From positions 1 through 13,503 of the forward strand of contig JAJFBO010000029.1 of NCBI GenBank assembly GCA_020697025.1: a DNA stretch of 13,503 bases, read 5' to 3'. This DNA is from Burkholderiales bacterium. Its GTDB lineage: Bacteria > Pseudomonadota > Gammaproteobacteria > Burkholderiales > UBA11063. The translations under genes were made by a program, and so were the position numbers. Every line of letters starts with the position of its first letter. Positions within the stretch are counted from its first letter, which is position 1. The notes under the pieces were generated by a model that worked only from the letters and a program-made list of their open reading frames with translations, did no database searches and was not told where the DNA came from. Below are positions 7,866 through 13,503 of the stretch, one piece after another.

Positions 7866-9977
7866 CTATAAAAGTTTAATTTCCCAAATGAAATCCGCAT
7901 TACGTAAGTTTAGTAATAAGTTTTCTGCTTGAGATAAGTCATTCACACTTAAAGTGGCAGTAATTAACGCTGTTTTCGCAGACTGATATCCTTGATTTAA
8001 CTCTAGTATATTAATGCCAGACTCAGATATCAGATGCGCAAATTTACTAAATGTACCTGGTTCATTTGCTATCAAAGCAGTCAAATGAGTTGAAAATTGC
8101 TTGTCCGTATCATTTATTATATGGACAAATGTGTATTTATCAAGCTCTATTGCTTTTATATTTTTACAAGTTTGTTTATGTAGTACTAATTCGCCTTGTC
8201 TATTTATACGGCCAAGTAATGTTTCTCCAGGTAAAGGAGAACATTGGATATCTGGACTAATTAAAAACTGGCACTTACTAAGTGGTATGGATATAACCTG
8301 ATCTGGTAAAATCCCCAGGATTTGCTTTGCAACCATAAGTGTAGAGATATTACCATTTCCAACAGCATGTTCTAACTCTAAGCTATCTAATTTAGGATAG
8401 TACTTCATAGTTAGCTCTTTTAACATCTGATCATTTAATGTAGTATCTGATCCCAGCAAAGATAAACTTTGGTTAATTAATTTTATTCCATTATTTACTG
8501 CATCATCATATTTTTGTTCTTTTAAGTAATGCTTGATTTTACTAATAGACTTACCTGAAACTACCATTTGCAGCCAATCATCATTTGGCTCAACATTTTC
8601 ATTTGTAGTTATCTCAACAATGTCGCCATTTTGTAATTTAGTATCAAGTTTTGCCAAATATTGGTTGATCCTGGCGCTTTCGCAATGATTGCCAATATCA
8701 CTATGGATGTAGTAGGCAAAGTCAAGAACTGTTGAACCTTGAGGCAATAAAATTATTTTGCCCTTAGGGGTAAAAGTATAAATATCGCTAGGTGATAAAT
8801 CGTGTTTAAGATTATTTAGAAATTCATTGGCAGAGAAACTGCTAGATTGAATGTCCAGAATATTATTAATCCAGCTCGCAGTACCTGAGTTAGCAGCTAA
8901 AAAATGATCGCCTTTTTTAATCCAGTGGCTAATAATTCCATTCTCTGCTACATCTTCCATAGCAGTAGTACGGATATGCAATTGAATTGGGGTTCCATGT
9001 GGTCCCATAAGTGTCGAATGTAAGGACTGATAGCCATTACTTTTAGGTATTGCAATATAGTCCTTGAATTTTCCTGGAAATGGACGGTACAGGTTATGTA
9101 ATACACCTAAAACTAAATAGCAGTCGCGAATACTTTCAACCACAACTTTAACTTCAAAGCTATCATAAATCCGATCAAAGCTTTGGCGACGTCTTTGCAT
9201 ACGCCTATATAAGTTATAAATTGTACGCTGTCGATACACAAAGGTTGCAGATATGCCATTTGCTTTTAAAGAAGTACTTATATTTTCAAGGATAGTTTCA
9301 ATTAAGGGCAGACGTTTTTTCTGTGATTCGTCTACTGCTTTAGACAACACAAGGTAACGGTACGGATGTAAGTATTTAAAACTTTCATCAGCTAATTGCA
9401 AATGAACTTTATGCAACCCGATTTTATTAGCTAATGGTACATATATTTCCATTGTTTCTAAAGCAATGCGCTTACGTTTTTCTTCTTTCATATTACCAAG
9501 AGTCAGCATATTATGAAGTCGATCCGCAAGTTTGATTAGAATTACTCTTATATCTTTAGACATTGCCAAAATAACTTTTTGAAAGTACTCAGCGTGTGCT
9601 ATTTCTTCAGATTCAAAATGTATTTTTTCAAGTTTAGTTACACCATCAACCAGTTCAGCTATAGATTTGCCAAACATTTGTTCGATATCCATTTTAGTGA
9701 TTTCAGTGTCTTCGACAACATCATGTAATAAAGCGCTGGCAATAGTCTGTTCATCAAGGTTCCAGTCGCAAATAATAGTTGCCACTTCAGTTGGATGTGT
9801 GATGTAGGGTTCGCCGCTTTTTCGATTTTGATTAAAATGCGATCGGCTTGCAACCTCAAAAGCGAGTTCTATGAGAACTAGAGATTTTTTTCCCAGTTTG
9901 GCTTCTACGCTTTTGAACAAGATTTGTTTTTTTTTATCAACTAAATCCTGATAATCCCCATAATCCAAAGATGCCAT
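7866..9977 (-). CDS. spoT: SpoT-type (p)ppGpp hydrolase with degenerate synthetase domain
   Basis: The 703-residue RelA/SpoT homologue has the long-form domain order: HD hydrolase (about 30-200), synthetase (about 235-350), TGS (397-458), a helical/zinc-finger-like region with Cys579 and 'LHKQTCKN' (599-606), and ACT (about 630-703). Hydrolase motifs are all present: 'RKSGEPYITHP' (52-62, metal ligand His61), 'LHDVVEDT' (84-91, His85-Asp86, Glu89-Asp90) and 'LADRLHNM' (150-157, Asp152). The synthetase keeps Asp272 and 'NGYQSLH' (314-320). However, the catalytic Glu of the usual 'VEIQIRT' is Gln332 ('IQLHIRT', codon CAA). The bifunctional RxKD motif is KFKD (303-306), and the 'RxKH' substrate motif is RQRT (249-252). 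It is therefore predicted to be mainly a ppGpp hydrolase. It follows rpoZ by 43 bases, with AAGG 11 bases before ATG 9977, in the common gmk-rpoZ-spoT order. The basic KFKD motif and intact HD site argue against RelA. Confidence 0.95.
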   Translation of the reverse strand: MASLDYGDYQDLVDKKKQILFKSVEAKLGKKSLVLIELAFEVASRSHFNQNRKSGEPYITHPTEVATIICDWNLDEQTIASALLHDVVEDTEITKMDIEQMFGKSIAELVDGVTKLEKIHFESEEIAHAEYFQKVILAMSKDIRVILIKLADRLHNMLTLGNMKEEKRKRIALETMEIYVPLANKIGLHKVHLQLADESFKYLHPYRYLVLSKAVDESQKKRLPLIETILENISTSLKANGISATFVYRQRTIYNLYRRMQRRRQSFDRIYDSFEVKVVVESIRDCYLVLGVLHNLYRPFPGKFKDYIAIPKSNGYQSLHSTLMGPHGTPIQLHIRTTAMEDVAENGIISHWIKKGDHFLAANSGTASWINNILDIQSSSFSANEFLNNLKHDLSPSDIYTFTPKGKIILLPQGSTVLDFAYYIHSDIGNHCESARINQYLAKLDTKLQNGDIVEITTNENVEPNDDWLQMVVSGKSISKIKHYLKEQKYDDAVNNGIKLINQSLSLLGSDTTLNDQMLKELTMKYYPKLDSLELEHAVGNGNISTLMVAKQILGILPDQVISIPLSKCQFLISPDIQCSPLPGETLLGRINRQGELVLHKQTCKNIKAIELDKYTFVHIINDTDKQFSTHLTALIANEPGTFSKFAHLISESGINILELNQGYQSAKTALITATLSVNDLSQAENLLLNLRNADFIWEIKLL

Positions 9978-10020
9978 AGTGATTGAGGCCTTGCAAAAAG
10001 CAAAAATGTTATAAGTTTAG

Positions 10021-10227
10021 TTATTCGACACTATTTAAAATTGAACCATTAATTTTCTGGTCGGCAAGTTCTCTCAGGGCCAGGACGGTTGGCTTATCAT
10101 TTTCTTCATTTTCCAGAAATACCTCAGCCCCTTTTTCAATTTTACGTGCGCGTAATGCTGCAGCTAATGTCATATTAAACCTATTAGGGATATCTAACAT
10201 ACAATCTTCTACTGTAAAGCGAGCCAT
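10021..10227 (-). CDS. rpoZ: RNA polymerase omega subunit
   Basis: The 68-residue product begins 'MARFTVEDCMLDIPNRF' and continues 'MTLAAALRARKI' and 'DKPTVLALRELAD', which are the conserved blocks of the omega subunit. Omega binds beta-prime, helps core polymerase assemble and, in proteobacteria, forms part of a ppGpp-binding site on RNA polymerase. It is shorter than the 91-residue E. coli protein but within the range of the family; 'IPNRF..TLAA' and the short length look betaproteobacterial. AAGGA lies 9 bases before the ATG. It sits 35 bases after gmk and 43 bases before spoT, so subunit and alarmone enzyme are very likely cotranscribed. Confidence 0.96.
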   Translation of the reverse strand: MARFTVEDCMLDIPNRFNMTLAAALRARKIEKGAEVFLENEENDKPTVLALRELADQKINGSILNSVE

Positions 10228-10262
10228 ATAAATTATTCCTTCTAAACTGTGGTATCTGTGGG

Positions 10263-10889
10263 TTACATAACTATAGACTTTATATTAGCGCTTTGGGGAA
10301 TGCACCACTTTTTTAATACCTCTTTTGTTTTGTGCCTATGAGACAGTATTATACTATAAAGGTCATCTAAGGCCTGATTAAAATCATCATTTATTATTGC
10401 AAAATCAAAATATTTGGCATAAGATAAATCATCGAGGGCCAGATTTAATCGTTTTTCTATTATACCGGCTTCGTCAGTACCCCGCTTTATTAAACGCTGC
10501 CTAAGTACTTCCATATTAGGTGGTAATATATAAATTAGAATTGCCTCTTGCATTAATTTACGAATTTGTATTGCACCTTGATAATCTATTTCAAGTATTA
10601 TATCTTTTCCACTATTAATTAACAATTTGATAGTCTGTCTATGCGTGCCATAATAATTATCGTAAACAGTTGCATGCTCTAAAAATTCATTATGGGCTAA
10701 CATGCGCAAAAATTCATTTTTCTCTATAAAATAGTAATGTACACCCTCTATTTCTCCTGGGCGCATCTTGCGTGTAGTATGCGAAATTGACGCTTTTACC
10801 AGAGGGGCTTTTTCGCATAAGGCCTTCACTAAAGAAGATTTTCCGGCGCCAGATGGGGCCGATATTACAAAAATATTGCCAGTTTTCAT
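10263..10889 (-). CDS. gmk: Guanylate kinase
   Basis: The 208-residue cytoplasmic enzyme phosphorylates GMP to GDP with ATP, feeding GTP and hence (p)ppGpp pools. The P-loop is 'SAPSGAGKSS' (10-19). The GMP-binding signature 'SHTTRKMRPGE' begins at Ser36 (Arg40, Arg43) and is followed by 'HYYF' (51-54). Further GMP contacts are Glu71, 'YYGT' (79-82) and 'LEIDYQGA' (99-106), and the lid and adenine-binding part includes 'RLIKRGTD' and 'FAIINDD' (163-169). Length is normal (about 207 in E. coli). GGAG lies 6 bases before the ATG. It is the first gene of the minus-strand block gmk-rpoZ-spoT-lon-mfd and is divergent from tatD. A 7-bp hairpin stands just before its ribosome binding site. Confidence 0.97.
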   Translation of the reverse strand: MKTGNIFVISAPSGAGKSSLVKALCEKAPLVKASISHTTRKMRPGEIEGVHYYFIEKNEFLRMLAHNEFLEHATVYDNYYGTHRQTIKLLINSGKDIILEIDYQGAIQIRKLMQEAILIYILPPNMEVLRQRLIKRGTDEAGIIEKRLNLALDDLSYAKYFDFAIINDDFNQALDDLYSIILSHRHKTKEVLKKWCIPQSANIKSIVM

Positions 10890-10900
10890 TTATTTCTCCG

Positions 10901-10919
10901 GCAAGTATGTGCTACTTGC
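10901..10919 (-). promoter_or_regulatory. Leader hairpin directly upstream of the gmk ribosome binding site
   Basis: GCAAGTA and TACTTGC form a perfect 7-bp inverted repeat with a 5-base loop. On the gmk transcript it ends 2 bases before the GGAG Shine-Dalgarno site and 12 bases before the ATG. It could affect access of the ribosome or bind a regulator as DNA. Function is inference. Confidence 0.45.
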
Positions 10920-10929
10920 AAATATGCAA
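10916..10929. promoter_or_regulatory. Inverted repeat TTGCA-N4-TGCAA over the gmk -10 region
   Basis: A perfect 5-base inverted repeat with a 4-base AATA spacer overlaps the predicted gmk -10 box and the first transcribed bases, and overlaps the leader hairpin by 4 bases. This is a natural place for a repressor dimer; the two palindromes together make the region structured, but no regulator can be named. Confidence 0.35.
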
Positions 10930-10949
10930 TATTAATCATAGCCTGTCAC
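10921..10949 (-). promoter_or_regulatory. Predicted sigma70 promoter of the gmk-rpoZ-spoT block
   Basis: On the minus strand GTGACA (plus-strand 10944-10949, 5 of 6 of TTGACA) is followed after 17 bases by CATATT (10921-10926, 4 of 6 of TATAAT). Transcription would start about 25 bases upstream of the gmk ATG. Position and spacing are right; the -10 box is weak. Confidence 0.45.
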
Positions 10950-10980
10950 CCCAATCGTGCATAGTTTTGAGCCAGTTTTC

Positions 10981-10989
10981 TGTTATAAT
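10981..10989 (+). promoter_or_regulatory. Extended -10 promoter of tatD-cmk-rpsA
   Basis: TGTTATAAT is a perfect extended -10 element (TGnTATAAT) placed 37 bases before the tatD ATG. No good -35 box lies 16-18 bases upstream, which is acceptable for extended -10 promoters. It points away from the gmk promoter in the same 137-base gap. Confidence 0.65.
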
Positions 10990-11026
10990 ACCCGATTAGG
11001 ATTATTATAACAAAAAGGATGAAGTA

Positions 11027-11818
11027 ATGCTAGTAGATTCACATTGCCACTTAAATTTTGATGAATTATACAATAATCTGGATAGTTATTTGGAACAAAT
11101 GAAGATTAATAAGGTAACTCATGCCTTATGCGTAGGTACAAGGCCTGATAATTTAGAAAGAATTATTAATATTGCCAGTAAGCATGAGAACGTCTTTGCT
11201 TCAGTCGGTGTTCATCCTGATGAAAGATTAGAGAATTTTAACCTGACCCATGAATTTTTATTACAATATGTAAAAAATCCAAAGGTTATTGCAATTGGTG
11301 AAACTGGCTTGGATTATTATAGAGTTGATGATTTGCCTATAGAAAAACTGGATATGAAATGGCAGCATGAGCGTTTTATATTGCATATTGATGTGGCCAA
11401 ACAAGCTAAATTACCTTTAATTATCCATACCCGGGAATCAATTGATGATACTTTATCAATCATGAACGAGCATAAAGCTATAGAAGCTGGAGTAGTAATG
11501 CACTGTTTTACTGAAAGTCTAACTAATGCCAAGCGTTGTTTGGATATGGGGTTTTATATTTCTATATCAGGTATTGTTACATTTAAGAATGCAGCTATAA
11601 TAAAAGAGGTGGCGCAATATGTTCCAATAGATAGACTGTTAGTCGAAACCGATTCGCCATTTTTAGCGCCGGTTCCATTTAGGGGTAAGCTAAATCATCC
11701 GGCTTTAATCTTGCATACCGCACAATATATTGCTGATTTAAAGTCAATTAGCCTTGAAAATTTGGCTGGTATAACAACAAATAATTTTTTTAATTTATTT
11801 AATAAGGCCAAAAAATAA
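11027..11818 (+). CDS. tatD: TatD-family metal-dependent hydrolase / 3'-5' DNase
   Basis: The 263-residue protein is a TIM-barrel amidohydrolase of the TatD/YcfH family, cytoplasmic nucleases implicated in DNA repair and turnover. Metal ligands are in place: 'DSHCHL' (His6, His8), 'IGETGLDYY' (Glu92), 'LIIHTRES' (His134), 'VMHCFTES' (His159) and 'LVETDSPFLAP' (Asp209). Length matches the family. AAGGA at 11015-11019 lies 7 bases before the ATG and a perfect extended -10 box lies upstream, so this is the first gene of the operon. Its stop shares one base with the cmk start (TAATG), which implies translational coupling. Whether it is TatD proper or the paralogue YcfH/YjjV cannot be told from the sequence; the link to cmk-rpsA is not the usual aroA-cmk-rpsA order. 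Family is certain, exact symbol less so. Confidence 0.93.
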   Translation: MLVDSHCHLNFDELYNNLDSYLEQMKINKVTHALCVGTRPDNLERIINIASKHENVFASVGVHPDERLENFNLTHEFLLQYVKNPKVIAIGETGLDYYRVDDLPIEKLDMKWQHERFILHIDVAKQAKLPLIIHTRESIDDTLSIMNEHKAIEAGVVMHCFTESLTNAKRCLDMGFYISISGIVTFKNAAIIKEVAQYVPIDRLLVETDSPFLAPVPFRGKLNHPALILHTAQYIADLKSISLENLAGITTNNFFNLFNKAKK

Positions 11819-12477
11819 TGGCCGTAATTACTATTGATGGACCGGCTTCTTCAGGTAAAGGAACTGTTGCAAAAAAAGTAGCAGGGCAATTAGGTTTTCA
11901 TTACCTGGATTCTGGGGCAATATATCGCGCCTTAGGTTTAATGGTCATTAATGCACAACTTAAAAAAAATGATATAGATGCAATTTTAAACTTGATTGAT
12001 AAAATGAAGCTGTCTTTTACCAATAATGGCCGGGTAATCTTAAATAGTCTAGATGTAACTGAAATTATACGTTCTGAGAATGTAGGAATGATGGCATCGG
12101 ATATTGCAAAGATTTCAGAAATTAGAAGCAAATTACATAATTTTCAGCAAGGTTTCAATCAGCCTCCCGGATTAGTTACCGATGGGCGAGATATGGGCAG
12201 TGTAATTTTCCCCCAGGCAGAATTAAAGATATTTTTAACTGCTTCAGTGGAAAAAAGAGCCTCAAGACGCTATTCTCAGTTGCATAAATCTTCTGATTCT
12301 GTTACAATTGCGGTTATTTTATGCGACATAATGAAAAGAGATAAACAAGATTGTGAAAGATCGTCTTCTCCACTTACTTATGATCACACATTTAAGGTGC
12401 TTGATAATACTGATTTATCAATTGAAGAAACAGTGCAAACTATTATTAATTGGTATAATTTGTCAGGTAAATGTTAA
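11818..12477 (+). CDS. cmk: Cytidylate (CMP/dCMP) kinase
   Basis: The 219-residue enzyme phosphorylates CMP and dCMP with ATP, recycling nucleotides from RNA turnover for DNA and lipid precursors. It begins '[20 protein letters not shown]', with P-loop 'GPASSGKGT' at 8-16. The substrate-binding 'LDSGAIYRA' (30-38) and '[12 protein letters not shown]' (121-132) follow. The lid region reads '[13 protein letters not shown]' (174-186, Arg174, Asp178, Arg181), normal for the family. Length is close to E. coli Cmk. The ATG overlaps the tatD stop by one base and has no separate strong ribosome binding site, so it depends on coupling. The adjacent rpsA is the conserved neighbour of cmk in beta- and gammaproteobacteria. 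Confidence 0.96.
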   Translation: MAVITIDGPASSGKGTVAKKVAGQLGFHYLDSGAIYRALGLMVINAQLKKNDIDAILNLIDKMKLSFTNNGRVILNSLDVTEIIRSENVGMMASDIAKISEIRSKLHNFQQGFNQPPGLVTDGRDMGSVIFPQAELKIFLTASVEKRASRRYSQLHKSSDSVTIAVILCDIMKRDKQDCERSSSPLTYDHTFKVLDNTDLSIEETVQTIINWYNLSGKC

Positions 12478-12506
12478 ACTTTTTTAGTGAATTAGATAAA
12501 AAAAAT

Positions 12507-13503
12507 ATGGAAAATTTTGCAAGTATGTTTGAGCAGCATTTAGCTGGCGTTGAAATGCGTGAAGGTGAAGTAATAGATGCTAAGGTTGTCGCAATTGATA
12601 ATAAATATGTGACAGTAACGGCCGGATTGAAGTCAGAATCAATGATTGCAATTAGTGAATTTAAAGATGATAGTGGTGAGTTAGAAGTTAAAGTAGGGGA
12701 TAAAGTTCAAGTTGCAATTGATGCAATTGAAGATGGCTATGGTGAAACAAGATTATCCCGTGATAAAGCAAAACGTTTGGCAGCATGGTCTGAATTAGAG
12801 CTGGCAATGGAAAAAGAGGAAGTCTTGTCAGGTCCTATCTATGGGCGTGTAAAAGGTGGCTTGGGCGTTATGTATAAAAATGTACGTTTATTTTTACCCG
12901 GTTCACTACTTGATGTACGTGCAGTACGTGATTTTGCACCTTTTGATGGTAAAGAAGTTGAATTTAAGGTAATCAAAGTTGATCGCCGCCGCAATAATAT
13001 CGTAATTTCTAGGAAAGCGGTATTGGTTGAACGTTCGGGTGAAGATAATAAAGCAATTATCGAGAGAATGCAAGAAGGTAATGTTGTTAAAGGTGTTGTC
13101 AAAAATATTACAGATTATGGCGCATTTGTTGATCTTGGTGGAATTGATGGCTTACTTTATATTACAGATTTGTCATGGAAACGAGTTAAGCATCCATCCG
13201 AATTATTAACTGTGGGTCAGGAAATTGAATCTAAGATATTACGTTTTGATCAGGAAAAACATCGTGTATCCCTTGGATTAAAACAAATGTCAAATGATCC
13301 ATGGATGGGTGTTGCAGAGCGTCATCCAGTTGGTACCCGCCTGTATGGTAATGTTTCAAATGTTACGGATTATGGCGCATTTGTTGAAATTGAAAATGGA
13401 ATTGAAGGTTTAGTTCATGTATCAGAAATGGATTGGACTAACAAAAATATAAATCCATCAAAAGTAGTTAAACTTGGTGATGAAGTTCAGGTTCAGATTT
13501 TAG
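12507..13503 (+). CDS. rpsA: 30S ribosomal protein S1, N-terminal part (cut by window edge)
   Basis: The frame is open to the right edge, giving 332 codons of a protein usually about 550-560 residues long. S1 binds mRNA and brings it to the 30S subunit. Four S1 (OB-fold) repeats can be seen: about 18-85 ('[13 protein letters not shown]'), 103-170 ('[20 protein letters not shown]'), 190-258 ('[20 protein letters not shown]') and from about 275 ('[20 protein letters not shown]'). The first two are the ribosome-binding repeats, the next the RNA-binding ones. '[19 protein letters not shown]' is a family hallmark. The start is chosen at 12507 because '[10 protein letters not shown]' aligns with the known N-termini. 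An in-frame ATG at 12471, overlapping the cmk stop with AGG 5 bases upstream, would add 12 residues. The 12478-12506 leader is AT-rich and lacks a Shine-Dalgarno site, as in E. coli rpsA, which is controlled by S1 itself. Confidence 0.96.
   Translation, partial: MENFASMFEQHLAGVEMREGEVIDAKVVAIDNKYVTVTAGLKSESMIAISEFKDDSGELEVKVGDKVQVAIDAIEDGYGETRLSRDKAKRLAAWSELELAMEKEEVLSGPIYGRVKGGLGVMYKNVRLFLPGSLLDVRAVRDFAPFDGKEVEFKVIKVDRRRNNIVISRKAVLVERSGEDNKAIIERMQEGNVVKGVVKNITDYGAFVDLGGIDGLLYITDLSWKRVKHPSELLTVGQEIESKILRFDQEKHRVSLGLKQMSNDPWMGVAERHPVGTRLYGNVSNVTDYGAFVEIENGIEGLVHVSEMDWTNKNINPSKVVKLGDEVQVQIL

Noticed and set aside
8051-8301. Two overlapping plus-strand open frames of 66-69 codons
   Set aside because: Both are antisense to the C-terminal part of spoT and show no family pattern.
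7866-9977. Identification as RelA instead of SpoT
   Set aside because: The HD hydrolase site is complete, the motif is basic KFKD and not the acidic EFDD of RelA, and the gene follows gmk-rpoZ.
9983-10231. An 82-codon open frame on the plus strand covering all of rpoZ
   Set aside because: It is the antisense of a clear omega-subunit gene, has no recognisable family and no good ribosome binding site.
10967-10989. TTGAGC as a -35 box for the tatD promoter
   Set aside because: The spacing to TATAAT is only 11 bases; the extended -10 TG is a better explanation.
1-13503. CRISPR arrays, tRNAs, rRNAs, insertion sequences, neisserial uptake sequences (GCCGTCTGAA)
   Set aside because: No evenly spaced direct repeats, cloverleaf-like sequence, transposase gene or uptake motif was seen on reading either strand by eye.

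Overview
This is an AT-rich chromosomal window from a proteobacterium, made almost entirely of conserved housekeeping genes. Gene content and the gmk-rpoZ-spoT and cmk-rpsA orders fit beta- or gammaproteobacteria. The start of ribosomal protein S1 (MENFA...), its '[10 protein letters not shown]...[17 protein letters not shown]' stretch and the short omega subunit with 'IPNRF..TLAA' look more betaproteobacterial, perhaps Neisseriales-like, but this is a judgement from memory and not a search result. No tRNA, rRNA, CRISPR array, insertion sequence, phage gene or recognisable defence system was found.

Layout. Positions 1-1893 (minus strand) hold an accessory end: a GT4-type glycosyltransferase cut by the left edge, a hexapeptide-repeat acyltransferase overlapping it by 8 nt, and an exported histidine-phosphatase-like protein with its own promoter. 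The first two look like part of a surface-polysaccharide cluster. A 196-base gap with two palindromes and a promoter separates this from the core block.

Positions 2090-10889 (minus strand, read right to left) hold gmk, rpoZ, spoT, lon and mfd, all in one direction with gaps of 35, 43, 108 and 43 bases. This brings together GMP kinase, the RNA polymerase omega subunit, the (p)ppGpp hydrolase, the Lon protease and the transcription-repair coupling factor. Guanine nucleotide metabolism, the alarmone and its RNA-polymerase-side subunit are thus linked to protein turnover and to rescue of stalled polymerase.

A 137-base divergent promoter region (10890-11026) separates this block from the plus-strand tatD-cmk-rpsA operon. 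tatD and cmk share one base (TAATG). rpsA follows cmk closely and runs off the right edge.

The points most worth a second look are as follows. SpoT keeps every visible hydrolase motif but has lost the synthetase catalytic glutamate (Gln332), with several further synthetase substitutions, so it is predicted to be mainly a hydrolase. The exported phosphatase-like protein keeps RHAE but has Asn where the second catalytic His is expected. The acyltransferase reading frame continues upstream into coding-like sequence without a standard start codon. There is a perfect 9-bp hairpin inside the first 14 codons of mfd. Palindromes lie in the promoters of the phosphatase-like gene and of gmk. I found no convincing new multi-gene system here.
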